Assembly (NCBI GenBank): GCA_944319875.1
Contig: CALUFR010000095.1
Coordinates: 1 to 45,251 of the forward strand
Origin: an uncultured Bacteroides sp.
GTDB taxonomy: Bacteria; Bacteroidota; Bacteroidia; Bacteroidales; Bacteroidaceae
DNA length: 45,251 nucleotides
Direction of reading: 5' to 3'
Position numbers and translations under genes: made by a program. The first letter of the stretch is position 1; each line of letters starts with the position of its first letter. Of this stretch, positions 15,135 to 23,517 are shown piece by piece. A model generated the notes under the pieces. It made no database searches. It saw only the letters and a program-made list of their open reading frames with translations, and was not told the DNA's origin.

Positions 15135-18100
15135 TCACTCCTTCACCCGCAAGGGTGCACCGGCCGACGAATGGGCGGCCATCTCGAGTGCATAAGCGCA
15201 TTGAACGGTGGCGAGTCCCGACTGATAGGTGCCTGCCAGCGAGACGCGGCAACTGTACTCCAGCACATAAGTACCCTTGCCCAAATGGTCGAAGAAGAAG
15301 CGGGTCGAGGCATCTTTCGTCTCGGCGTAATAGCCGAAACCTCCCGTCCAACGATACCCTGAAAGAGTGGCGGTAGGCTCAAGGCAGGCGGCACGGTTGT
15401 CTTTCAACTGGACGTAATCCATGGCACGGTCGAGGCGGAGTACAAGGCGAACGACCACCTTGTCACCCACGCGAAGGCCATCTCCACTTTGCAACGGATA
15501 GAGCGAGGCTCGGCCAAGGTTTGTTTTACGTTCGACAAAACATTGCTTTTCGATGGACAAACCAGTGCCTTGCGCCCGCACATCGGCCACGGGCGAAAGA
15601 TACTGGGCATAGACGGCTCCCCAAGCCATGCCTTCGTCATGCTTCTCTACCTCCAAAGCACGAGCTTTGAAAGCGGCATGACCTTCTTCGTATGTCTCCT
15701 TGATATATCCCAATCCCTGCAACGGACGAGTGGAAGCATCAGTCGTACGGAGGCATTCTCGACCTAAGGTAAGGGTGACGTCACCACGATCAGCCAACCA
15801 GTTCCGCCCGTTACACAAGAGAGCATAGACGGCATCGGCCGAAGCGATAGGCGTGCTCCATTGGGTCGTCTGCTTTTGCTTCAGCAACCAGCGTTTCATT
15901 TCTTCGATGACAGATGCGTTACCTTCGAAGCGCGACAAGGCTTCCATGGCGGCCACGTGGGCGGTGACCGGCATCATGCCCCAACTATAATAGCCATCGT
16001 TGAAGGCGAAGTGGGCACCCATCGTTTCTTCCTGCACGAGATGCTCCTTGAGCGAGGCTTCGAAGGCTTTGGCATCAGCCTCTCGCCCTGCGGCTTGCAA
16101 GATAATGGCGGCTTGTGCCTTGCGTTGCATGGAGGCGGAAGACAACTGACGAGGCAGAAACGAAAGGAAGTAATTGCATACCTCCTTGTCGGCCTGCTTC
16201 ATGGCCTCTGCATCCAGAGCCAGCAAGTAGAGATAATCGAAAGCGGCAGGCGATAAGGTTGCAATTTGCCGGCCTTCACGTTCGGCCTCACGGAAGCGTT
16301 TGTACTCTCTGAGAGCTTCCTGATGCAGATAAGCGAAAGCACGTTGCTTCATAGACACGGCGTCAGCATCGAGCGGATTATCCGTCAACAAGGACAGGCG
16401 CACAAACAAAGTGGTGATGTAGGTGGTGATGTAGCGGCTACTGCCCATACCTTTATACCAGCTCCAAGCGCCGTCCTCGCCTTGTAATTCTTTCAGACGA
16501 GTGAGGGCTGAAAGAGTAAGATTACGCTGACGGTTGGCGTCGAACAGTTGTACGAGACGTTGCATGCGCTCTGTGTCCGAGGTGGCTTCGAGTAGCCAAG
16601 GAGTCTCGCTCAGCAACATATTTTTCAAATCTTCATTCTGCTCCAGACGACTGAGGAAGGTCTCCTTGCTTTGTCCGCCAGCCTGCCAAGCTTCGATGAC
16701 TTCACGAATGCGAGGTTGCGACCCAACGATAGCAGCGGCCAGTGTATTGGCATAGTAAGCCACGCCCCACGAAATGGCGTTCTCCGTATTGGGTTGGGTC
16801 AGCACGGGCAGAGCCTGCACAGCCATCCAGGCGGGATTACCGGTCACTTCAACGGTCAAGCGTCGCCGAGTAGCGGTAGGATTGTCGTGATTGAACAACG
16901 TGTCGAGACGAAGCGTACAGGCATCGTTGCCTTTCAAGTCGAAGGTGAGTGTTTCCGTCACATACTCCTGATTGCTGAGCACGGGAAGAACATGCTGCTC
17001 TCCGTCACTGAAGTTGCCTCCGTCGGCCGTAAGGCGCACGCCCAGCAGGGAATATCGGTCATCTACGTCGAAGGCGAAGCTGACGGCGGCGTTGCGACCG
17101 GCTTCCGCTTCAAACTTCTCACGACGGGTCAAAATAACTCTTTCGGTCGTCGGATCAAACAATTGTAACGTCACACGCCCTTTTATTCCGCCTTCAGTCA
17201 GGTTGCTCACCGTAGCAGCCACCTGTGCCTGATCGCCCATGCGGAAGAAGCGTGGAAGATTGGGGCGCAACATGAACTCCTTGGCGCTGACCACCGACGC
17301 CTCGAGGAGGCCTGTCCGCATGTCTCTCGTGTGAGCATAACCGCGGAAGTTCCATCGGGTCAGGCTTTGCGGAAGGGTAAAGGCCACGACAACCTCGCCC
17401 CGTTCGTTGGTGCGAAGCTGGGGATAGAAGAAAGCCGTCTCGGCAAAATTGGTGCGCAAATCGGCGTCAGGTTGAAGAGTTTCGGTGGTGTTCACTACTT
17501 CCTCTTCAGCCAAGACACCACCGGCCATAGCTGGTTGATAGGCGGCTATTTCGGTAGCGACAGAAGCTTCTTCTACCGAATTGAATACACCGTCGGCAGA
17601 CTTCTGCATAGCGACTCCTCCTACTAAAGCAGGCGTCCGACTGGAAGCGAAATTTACGGCAAGAGCCTCATCACGTAGCTCTATAACTTGGGAAGCCAGC
17701 CACGGCGAACAGAAGCGGTCAAATGTCCAAGCAGGGACTCGCCAATCAGGTATTGTGAAATAGGGAGACAGGTAGAAATGTCCGGTCGTGTTCATCCGTA
17801 CATTTCGCCAGTCAAGTCGAGGGCTGAAGAATACTCCCCACGACTGACGGTTAGGATAGAGCTTGTCCAGCGAAGCGTCGTACATCAACGCCAACATCTC
17901 GGCCGAGGCGGGCAAGCCTTCGGGCGTGGTCACCACGAGCCTCCATTCCTCCTCTTGCCCGGGGCGCAGACGGTCACGAAAGACTTCCCATTTCATTCGC
18001 AAAGTGCGGTCTGGCTGATGACGCTTCAAGAAAGTGGTTCTGCTATATAATTTGCCATCCTTCAGGGTGTTAAATAAAAGGGTGACGCTCTCGCCATAGC

Positions 18101-20966
18101 TATCCGGATAGGGCATATCGATGCACATCAAGGTGTCGGAAAGTTGCAACAAACGACTCTCTATCCGTTTTTTATTGGCAAAGATATCCACCCATATCCA
18201 AGCGTCTTTGAGTGAAGTACCCAGACAGAAAGAAGCTTTCTCGCCCGAAGCGACTTCCATCCGCCGTTCATGGAAGAAAAGCGGAGAATGGACAGGCGGA
18301 CGGCGGTCTTCCCGTGAGAAAAGGACGAAGGAAGCGGTACTTTCCACTCGATGCCCTAACGAGTCGGTGGCCCATGCCGTCAGACGATAACGGCCCGAAG
18401 GGACTTCCTGCCACATGGAGGAGGGGTTATTCTTTCCCGTCAGGCATCGGCCGCTCAGGATGGGTTTAGCGCCTTTCACCATCAGTTCGCCCTCTTCCGT
18501 CTCCGGTTCAATGCGCCAATCAGCGGTCAGCGTAAGAGGAGATAGTTGTGGATTGGACGCATGAATTCTCCATCGGGTCGTGTCCTCCTTACATAATTGA
18601 GCAGGGATGGAAAGATCCAAATTGAACGCTTGCAATCCTGCCGAAAGCGTGTAGGAGGCCGTTTGCGTTTCGCCTGCCTCATCGGTCACGGTCGCTTCCA
18701 CCTCGAAAGTGTAGCTCTGCGTGGCTTGCCAAGGCAGGCGAGCCTCTTCCGTTCCGCCTTCCAAAAGGAGATCGATGGCGAAGCAGCCTTGCGCATCGAG
18801 ACACACCGTGTCAGCCTTCAGCGTCTTGTCGGCATTCATATAGCCACGCAGGCGGTCGTAGCGTTTTACGCTCCAAGCCAACGGCATCTCTTGAACGGAG
18901 GCTCCACTAAAGGCTTTCACTTTGCCTCGCAAAGTCACCGTTTCGCCCAAACAAAAAGGAGCGCAAAGAGGCTCGAAAGTGATTTCGAACGTCGGACGCT
19001 TATATTCTTCCACGCGGAAGTGGGCGACGCCTGAAGCACTCCCTTTCGCCTGCACCATGAACTGACCGTTCAGACAAACGGAGGGTAAGGCAAAGTCTGC
19101 AGTAAAGGAGCCGAATTCATTGGCTTGCACACGCCGGGTGGCTATCTGCTTACGATTAGCGTCGAGCAACTCTAAGTCCACCCATTCGCCTTCTACCACT
19201 TGGGCACTCTTTTCTCCTTTCTTATATATAACTCCCTTCAAGTAAACGGTCTGGCCGGGACGATAAATGCTTCGGTCGGTGAGAAGCGAAAGTTCACGGC
19301 GGTCGCTAATTGACGGTTGTGATGAACGAATCAAGTACAAACCGGTGGCGGGCAATGCCGTATCTGCCCCTTTGCTAAGGGTATAGCAAGTATTATAGTC
19401 ATATTTTTCAAGAGACACAAGGGCTTTTCCCCGTTCGTCGGTCACGGCCTCTGCCAACAGACGACGATTTTCTTCGTTTTCCGATGAATAGACGCAAATG
19501 CTGACACCCGCTTCTGCATGGCCACTACGTCCGTCAAGCGTGGTCACTTCCATTTGTCCTCCACCTAAATCGAGCGTCAGGGCGCGCAGGCGACTCACAG
19601 ACAGAAAACAACGACTGGTGCGCCCGTTCTTGCCCTGGGGAACGATTTCCACGACATAGACACCGGGCGCCTGAGGTACAGGCAAAGCCAGCGTCGTATC
19701 GCTGGGAAGGTAAGGCAAGTCGGCCTCTGCTTTGTCCGCACCGGGAAGCGCCATCAGCGTATGCTTCTGCGAATAGACACGATGCGGAGACAAACGCTTG
19801 AATTCCTTTGCATTGTTACAATCATATCGGTAGGTAAACGTTTTCAGCTTGGTGGCATAAAGATTGATGGTGACAGGAGCGTCCATCGTGCGATAGTTCA
19901 CCTGCAAATCCAATGTATCGCCCGGATAGCCGACGCCTTCTCCGGAGAGAGAAATCTGCGGACGAAGCAATTCGGCACGTAGTTGCTTCAGCTGACCGAT
20001 TCGCTCATAGGAAGCATAACGACGGATAGCCTCATCACACAAACGAATGGCCTCGCCCACACTACGCCCTTCACCGCCACGGCTCATCCATTGAGCCTTT
20101 CGCAGGTACACCTCGGCACACAAGGGACGGTCGGCATAACGGGTCATCAATTCATCGAGAGCGTGTAAGTAAGTAGTGTCTTGCGCGACAAATCCATTTC
20201 CATTTTTCCACTCCCAATAGTCAAGCGTAGCCAGCAGACAGGCGTCCGCTCCGTCGGGACGGGAAGCATAGACATCCATCATCTGTAAGTAAAGGCATTC
20301 AATGCGGGCTTGTATCAGAGAGTCGGCTCCCGCTCTTTCCATGGATCTCAAGGAGCCGATGGCCCGACGTGCCAACAGGTGATAAAGGTCGTGACCGTAA
20401 TAGGCACTCTGTTTACCTTGTTCCACAAAAGGCAGATAATTGTCCGTCGAGTTTTTTGCAAGCAAGGCGACGTCACCGGTCGAAGCCAAAGCATGAGCCT
20501 CCACCTTCTCCACGAATTGTCGGGGAGTCCATTCACGGATGTCGGCAGGCTGTTCGGGGGTTGCCAGATCCGTACGGGCGTTGATTGCATATCGGTTGTT
20601 CCGCCAATAATCCGCATATTCACTCGCCAAAAGCGAATGCAAGATGGCGCGGTCGGCTCCATCATCTTCCGTTGCAACCCATTGTTCCATCTCATTCAAA
20701 CGCTGATAGAGGCTGTCAGGCGTCAGGCTCTCCTGATAGGCCGCCCGGCAAAGATAAGCCTTCAGCAGTTGGGGGGAATTCTTTTCCGCCAAGGCTTTCC
20801 GGCGGATTTCTCCGGTCAGCTCAACAATGGTTTGCGGCAAGCTCTTCTTCTGTGCCTGCTCCACTTGTTTCCATAATTTCTCATACGATTGCGCCTGCAT
20901 ATAGTTCCAGCCCGTCAGGCAGAAGCAAAGAACAAGCACCCATCCTGCATTAAATATCCGTTTCAT
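15135..20966 (-). CDS. Giant alpha-2-macroglobulin-like secreted protein, thioester motif absent
   Basis: A 1943-aa envelope protein with a signal peptide (to about residue 25, YMQAQ). An N-terminal helical region (about 30-330) is followed by macroglobulin domains: the MG2 hallmark YRPGQTVYLKG near 567 and FRVEEYKRPTFEITF near 655. The central A2M domain lies around 1175-1280 (FTLPQSLTRWNFRGYAH), then a helical thioester-type domain (about 1380-1720) and a C-terminal receptor-type domain. Bacterial A2Ms are thought to trap proteases or guard the periplasm. Where CxEQ should sit (around residues 1385-1395, VLTQPNTENAISW) the Cys and Gln are missing, so covalent trapping is unlikely. No pbpC-like gene is adjacent. 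The upstream gap to the micropeptide terminator is about 165 bases and no consensus promoter was found in it. Confidence 0.93.
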   Translation of the reverse strand: MKRIFNAGWVLVLCFCLTGWNYMQAQSYEKLWKQVEQAQKKSLPQTIVELTGEIRRKALAEKNSPQLLKAYLCRAAYQESLTPDSLYQRLNEMEQWVATEDDGADRAILHSLLASEYADYWRNNRYAINARTDLATPEQPADIREWTPRQFVEKVEAHALASTGDVALLAKNSTDNYLPFVEQGKQSAYYGHDLYHLLARRAIGSLRSMERAGADSLIQARIECLYLQMMDVYASRPDGADACLLATLDYWEWKNGNGFVAQDTTYLHALDELMTRYADRPLCAEVYLRKAQWMSRGGEGRSVGEAIRLCDEAIRRYASYERIGQLKQLRAELLRPQISLSGEGVGYPGDTLDLQVNYRTMDAPVTINLYATKLKTFTYRYDCNNAKEFKRLSPHRVYSQKHTLMALPGADKAEADLPYLPSDTTLALPVPQAPGVYVVEIVPQGKNGRTSRCFLSVSRLRALTLDLGGGQMEVTTLDGRSGHAEAGVSICVYSSENEENRRLLAEAVTDERGKALVSLEKYDYNTCYTLSKGADTALPATGLYLIRSSQPSISDRRELSLLTDRSIYRPGQTVYLKGVIYKKGEKSAQVVEGEWVDLELLDANRKQIATRRVQANEFGSFTADFALPSVCLNGQFMVQAKGSASGVAHFRVEEYKRPTFEITFEPLCAPFCLGETVTLRGKVKAFSGASVQEMPLAWSVKRYDRLRGYMNADKTLKADTVCLDAQGCFAIDLLLEGGTEEARLPWQATQSYTFEVEATVTDEAGETQTASYTLSAGLQAFNLDLSIPAQLCKEDTTRWRIHASNPQLSPLTLTADWRIEPETEEGELMVKGAKPILSGRCLTGKNNPSSMWQEVPSGRYRLTAWATDSLGHRVESTASFVLFSREDRRPPVHSPLFFHERRMEVASGEKASFCLGTSLKDAWIWVDIFANKKRIESRLLQLSDTLMCIDMPYPDSYGESVTLLFNTLKDGKLYSRTTFLKRHQPDRTLRMKWEVFRDRLRPGQEEEWRLVVTTPEGLPASAEMLALMYDASLDKLYPNRQSWGVFFSPRLDWRNVRMNTTGHFYLSPYFTIPDWRVPAWTFDRFCSPWLASQVIELRDEALAVNFASSRTPALVGGVAMQKSADGVFNSVEEASVATEIAAYQPAMAGGVLAEEEVVNTTETLQPDADLRTNFAETAFFYPQLRTNERGEVVVAFTLPQSLTRWNFRGYAHTRDMRTGLLEASVVSAKEFMLRPNLPRFFRMGDQAQVAATVSNLTEGGIKGRVTLQLFDPTTERVILTRREKFEAEAGRNAAVSFAFDVDDRYSLLGVRLTADGGNFSDGEQHVLPVLSNQEYVTETLTFDLKGNDACTLRLDTLFNHDNPTATRRRLTVEVTGNPAWMAVQALPVLTQPNTENAISWGVAYYANTLAAAIVGSQPRIREVIEAWQAGGQSKETFLSRLEQNEDLKNMLLSETPWLLEATSDTERMQRLVQLFDANRQRNLTLSALTRLKELQGEDGAWSWYKGMGSSRYITTYITTLFVRLSLLTDNPLDADAVSMKQRAFAYLHQEALREYKRFREAEREGRQIATLSPAAFDYLYLLALDAEAMKQADKEVCNYFLSFLPRQLSSASMQRKAQAAIILQAAGREADAKAFEASLKEHLVQEETMGAHFAFNDGYYSWGMMPVTAHVAAMEALSRFEGNASVIEEMKRWLLKQKQTTQWSTPIASADAVYALLCNGRNWLADRGDVTLTLGRECLRTTDASTRPLQGLGYIKETYEEGHAAFKARALEVEKHDEGMAWGAVYAQYLSPVADVRAQGTGLSIEKQCFVERKTNLGRASLYPLQSGDGLRVGDKVVVRLVLRLDRAMDYVQLKDNRAACLEPTATLSGYRWTGGFGYYAETKDASTRFFFDHLGKGTYVLEYSCRVSLAGTYQSGLATVQCAYALEMAAHSSAGAPLRVKE

Positions 20967-21130
20967 AGCCGTTTAGTTTTTAATCCTTTTTATCTGTCAG
21001 AGTTTATTGCCGATGGCAAACAGCTCCTTACATACTTACTTAGAACAAAGTAAACGATTAAAGTTTAAAAAGCCGCATTATTTTACTGAAATTATGCAAA
21101 CAGGACAGGAAAAGCTTCCTCGAAGATATA

Positions 21131-21170
21131 TACAAAAAAAACGGAGACACATTCCATAATATGCCTCCGC
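21131..21170 (-). terminator. Terminator of the micropeptide unit
   Basis: On the minus strand CGGAGGCAT pairs with GTGTCTCCG (two G-U pairs) across a ten-base loop and is followed by eight T. It separates the micropeptide transcript from the alpha-2-macroglobulin gene. Confidence 0.8.
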
Positions 21171-21229
21171 CTGTTTTATTTGCTTTTAAATAGTTGAATA
21201 TTCTTTATTATCTCTCTCAAGCTGCTCTT

Positions 21230-21319
21230 TTATCTTTCCGAACCATATCCCATGGAGAGCATTTCGCTTTCGCCCATGATAGACAAAGCGTTTATCAAAT
21301 ACGCAAAAAACTTTTTCAT
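21230..21319 (-). CDS. Micropeptide 2, 29 aa
   Basis: A short reading frame that begins MKKFFAYLINALSIMG and ends MLSMGYGSER before TAA. An AAAGGAT Shine-Dalgarno-like site lies 8-9 bases before the ATG. That is unusual in this window, where most genes lack one. The N-terminal half is a basic start followed by a hydrophobic amphipathic stretch; the C-terminal half is polar with a GESEM turn and ends in Arg. It is second in a two-gene unit with its own promoter (21544-21573) and terminator (21131-21170), and a folded spacer separates it from the first peptide. I do not recognise a family. Options include a secreted or membrane-active peptide, a signal, a type I toxin, or a leader peptide. Confidence 0.55.
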   Translation of the reverse strand: MKKFFAYLINALSIMGESEMLSMGYGSER

Positions 21320-21341
21320 TGTTAGAATCCTTTCTTTTCTA

Positions 21342-21411
21342 ATTTGAAAACTGATTTTCAATTCTCATTTCAAATGGGGGATGTAAATGCTTTAGAGCAT
21401 TACATAACCCC
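21342..21411 (-). promoter_or_regulatory. Two adjacent stem-loops in the micropeptide transcript
   Basis: Stem-loop one (about 21376-21411) has a GGGG run and ATGTAATGCT on one side and AGCATTTACAT and CCCC on the other; it covers the stop codon of micropeptide 1. Stem-loop two (21342-21375) has ATTTGAAA/TTTCAAAT outer arms and contains a perfect TTGAAAA/TTTTCAA alternative hairpin (21344-21361). Neither is followed by a T run, so they are more likely RNA stability, processing or translation-control elements than terminators. Confidence 0.6.
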
Positions 21412-21466
21412 AGATGTTCTTGTCGGCCTTACCGACATTCTTAAAGATTTTCTTTAACATTTTCAT
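21392..21466 (-). CDS. Micropeptide 1, 24 aa
   Basis: A short reading frame beginning MKMLKKIFKNVGK and ending NIWGYVML before TAA. It is preceded by a perfect AGGAGG 8 bases from the ATG, the strongest ribosome-binding site in the window. The peptide is strongly cationic (seven Lys) with hydrophobic residues spaced like an amphipathic helix. A second ATG two codons in is an alternative start. Just upstream is a two-codon frame (ATG TTT TAG, 21487-21479) whose own upstream word AGGATAACA repeats that before this gene and whose stop overlaps the AGGAGG; it could couple translation. I do not recognise a family. The dedicated promoter, ribosome-binding site and terminator argue for real expression. 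Confidence 0.55.
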   Translation of the reverse strand: MKMLKKIFKNVGKADKNIWGYVML

Positions 21467-21530
21467 TTTGTTATCCTCCTAAAACATTCTTGTTATCCTA
21501 TTGAAAACTCACTGAAATCTTCTTGATTTC

Positions 21531-21608
21531 ATGTTTTACAACACAAAATTAGTGCCTTTTCTTGAAATAACAAGCAAAAGCAGGTAGAAAAACATGTTAT
21601 ACAACACA
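21531..21608. promoter_or_regulatory. Pair of near-identical 15-bp operator-like sites
   Basis: ATGTTTTACAACACA (21531-21545) and ATGTTATACAACACA (21594-21608) differ at one base. They are 63 bases apart, about six helical turns. The core TGTT-N4-AACA is a dyad. One copy overlaps the predicted start site and -7 box of the micropeptide promoter and the other lies near -60, as in two-operator repression. Confidence 0.55.
21544..21573 (-). promoter_or_regulatory. Promoter of the micropeptide unit
   Basis: On the minus strand TTG (21573-21571) is followed after exactly 19 nt by TAATTTTG (21551-21544), a full match to TAnnTTTG. The predicted start near 21537 leaves a leader of about 70 nt before micropeptide 1. 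Confidence 0.7.
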
Positions 21609-21652
21609 TTTCTTGACCTACATCAATTTTCTGATTGTTACACATCCCCCAA

Positions 21653-21706
21653 AACTGCCAAAATGAATATCACCCAAGGTTGGCAGTCTGCCAAACCGGA
21701 CAGAAT
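21653..21706. repeat. TGCCA palindrome cluster
   Basis: TTGGCAGTCTGCCAA (21680-21694) is a perfect 15-bp palindrome. ACTGCCAA (from about 21653) forms a second inverted pair with TTGGCAGT, and a further ATGGCAG follows. The cluster lies between the pepD terminator and the upstream operator-like copy; it may be a regulator site. The rest of 20967-21776 not listed separately shows no credible gene. Confidence 0.45.
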
Positions 21707-21710
21707 GGCA

Positions 21711-21748
21711 GAAAAAGAGCCGCACCCTCCAAATAGAGAGGCGGCTCT
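21711..21748 (-). terminator. Terminator of pepD
   Basis: On the minus strand GAGCCGC pairs with GCGGCTC across an A/T- and G-rich loop and is followed by TTTTTC. It starts about 30 bases after the pepD stop. Confidence 0.85.
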
Positions 21749-21776
21749 TATACCTTATTTATATATAAGGAAACCG

Positions 21777-23234
21777 TTACTTCTCGGGCGTCTTAGCCAA
21801 TGTAGCCACCAGGAAGTCATAGAACTTAGCTACCGCAGGAATGTAAGCACGCTCGTCGGGCGAATGGGGCGAACGCAAAGTGGGGCCGAACGAAATCATG
21901 TCAAGGTTCTTATAGGTAGCCCCGATGATGCCGCACTCCAACCCCGCATGAATAACCTTCACGGCCGGTTCAGTACCGAACTGCTCCTTGTAGGACAGCT
22001 TCATGGCCTGCAGGATGGGCGAATTAACATTGGGCTGCCAGCCGGAATAGGCTCCGCTGAACTCCACCTTCATGCCGGCCATGGAGAAGCAGGCAGCCAA
22101 GCTGTCGGCCAGGAAGTCTTTCATCGTGTCGCACGAACTGCGAGCCAGGATACGCACTTCCGCCTTTCCACCCGCAATGGTGACGATGGCCAGGTTGGAC
22201 GAAGTTTCCACCGTATCGGGAACGGTCGGTATCATGCGCATCACACCGTCCTGGCAGGCCATCAAGACGTTAATCATGTTGTCCTGGATTTCTTCGGGGA
22301 CCACGGCGGCAGGTACACTCACCTCTTCCATCTTCAAGCTGATGTTACTTTCAATGGGGGTGTATTCATCGTTGAGCTGCGCTTCATATTCGCGGATATA
22401 GTCATCCAGTCCTTCCATATCCTCCGGATTGAATAGCAACACGGCATGTGCCTCGCGGGGAATGGCGTTGCGCATGTTTCCGCCTTCAAAGCTGGCCATC
22501 TGGCAGTCGAACTCAACCAACAGGTCGTGTACGACACGCGCCAGCAACTTATTGGCATTGCCACGTCCCTCGTTGATTTCCAGCCCCGAGTGTCCACCGC
22601 GGAGTCCCTTCAACGTCAACTTGCGAGCCACGAAGCCTTCAGCCGGTGCTTCTTCTTTATATTCCAGCATGGCGGTAATGTCGATGCCGCCCGCGCAACC
22701 AATATACAGTTCTCCTTCCTCCTCAGAGTCGAGGTTAAGCAGGATGTCACCTTTCAGTGTGCCTTCTTTCAAGCCGAAAGCCCCATACATACCTGTCTCC
22801 TCGTCCTTCGTAATCAACACTTCCAGCGGACCGTGCTTCAGATCCTTGGCTTCGAGCACCGCCATGGCGGCAGCCACACCCAAGCCGTTATCGGCTCCCA
22901 GAGTCGTGCCTTTTGCCTTCACCCAGTCGCCGTCTATATAAGTTTCTATGGGGTCTTTCGCAAAGTCGTGCACCGTGTCGTTGTTCTTTTGCGGCACCAT
23001 GTCCATGTGAGCCTGCAAGATAACTCCCTGACGGTTTTCCATGCCAGGAGTGGCCGGCTTGCGGATGATGACGTTGCCCACTTCGTCGACGAACGACTCC
23101 AGTCCCAGCCCTTTACCGAAGTTCACCAGATACTCGGTCACTTGTTCTACATGCCCTGACGGGCGGGGAATTTGGGTCAATGAATAGAAATGCTTCCACA
23201 CGTTCTGTGGAGCCAGCTGTAAGATTGTATTCAT
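21777..23234 (-). CDS. pepD: Aminoacyl-histidine dipeptidase PepD (M20 family)
   Basis: A 485-aa cytoplasmic metallopeptidase that cleaves Xaa-His and other dipeptides. The M20 features are present in order: the metal-ligand segment LQAHMDMVPQK (near residue 75), GTTLGADNGLGVA with the bridging Asp, TKDEETGMYGAFGL with the catalytic Glu pair, then LNLDSEEEGEL, the lid domain, and a terminal GLECGIIGA/ISFGP region. I chose the ATG at 23234 (MNTILQLAPQNV). A longer frame reaches 23261 only by a TTG codon, and that segment overlaps the -7 promoter box TATCTTTG (23259-23266), so it would not be transcribed in full. A terminator follows. The gene is monocistronic. Confidence 0.95.
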   Translation of the reverse strand: MNTILQLAPQNVWKHFYSLTQIPRPSGHVEQVTEYLVNFGKGLGLESFVDEVGNVIIRKPATPGMENRQGVILQAHMDMVPQKNNDTVHDFAKDPIETYIDGDWVKAKGTTLGADNGLGVAAAMAVLEAKDLKHGPLEVLITKDEETGMYGAFGLKEGTLKGDILLNLDSEEEGELYIGCAGGIDITAMLEYKEEAPAEGFVARKLTLKGLRGGHSGLEINEGRGNANKLLARVVHDLLVEFDCQMASFEGGNMRNAIPREAHAVLLFNPEDMEGLDDYIREYEAQLNDEYTPIESNISLKMEEVSVPAAVVPEEIQDNMINVLMACQDGVMRMIPTVPDTVETSSNLAIVTIAGGKAEVRILARSSCDTMKDFLADSLAACFSMAGMKVEFSGAYSGWQPNVNSPILQAMKLSYKEQFGTEPAVKVIHAGLECGIIGATYKNLDMISFGPTLRSPHSPDERAYIPAVAKFYDFLVATLAKTPEK

Positions 23235-23258
23235 AATGCAAAAAAAATTAGTTTTCCG

Positions 23259-23266
23259 CAAAGATA
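23259..23266 (-). promoter_or_regulatory. -7 promoter element of pepD
   Basis: TATCTTTG on the minus strand, an exact TAnnTTTG match, predicts a start near 23252 and a leader of about 18 nt. A TTTTG lies 22 nt upstream, slightly beyond normal spacing. Confidence 0.6.
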
Positions 23267-23319
23267 GAATTATATTTCAAGAAAACATCAAAAGTTCTTT
23301 TTTAATATAGGGGTCAAGC

Positions 23320-23374
23320 AATGTTCTGCAAAAAGATATTGAATGTTCTGCAGAAAGAGTTTGAATGTTCTGCC
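23320..23374. repeat. 22-bp direct repeats
   Basis: The word AATGTTCTGC recurs at 23320, 23342 and 23364, exactly 22 bases apart (two and a half copies). The second copy contains the palindrome TTCTGCAGAA. The repeats lie between the divergent pepD and porin genes. The rest of 23235-23565 holds the promoter elements listed separately and no further gene. Confidence 0.75.
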
Positions 23375-23467
23375 TTTCCTTCACGTTTTCACGACACGTT
23401 AACTATTTGTCAATAAACGCACTGAAGTGAAACATCGGATGAGATGAGTGAAAGATTGAAGACGGTT

Positions 23468-23511
23468 CTGTAACACGAATGAAACAGAGATGACACACGG
23501 AGATCACACAT
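23468..23511 (+). promoter_or_regulatory. Four 11-bp direct repeats upstream of the porin gene (Pho-box-like)
   Basis: Four consecutive 11-mers, starting CTGTA, ATGAA, ATGAC and AGATC, each place ACA followed by C or G (ACACG, ACAGA, ACACG, ACACA) at positions 6-10. On the other strand this reads as TGTnTCAT-like words in an 11-bp phase, the geometry of PhoB-type boxes. The array ends seven bases before a near-consensus -7 box. PhoB control is inferred from geometry and the porin family. Confidence 0.5.
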
Positions 23512-23517
23512 ATTTCC

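Noticed and set aside
21594-22436. Plus-strand frame starting near the micropeptide promoter
   Set aside because: It mostly overlaps PepD on the opposite strand and begins in the operator-promoter region; no motif or ribosome-binding site.
23235-23261. Nine-residue upstream extension of PepD
   Set aside because: It needs a TTG start and overlaps the -7 box TATCTTTG, so the ATG at 23234 is preferred.
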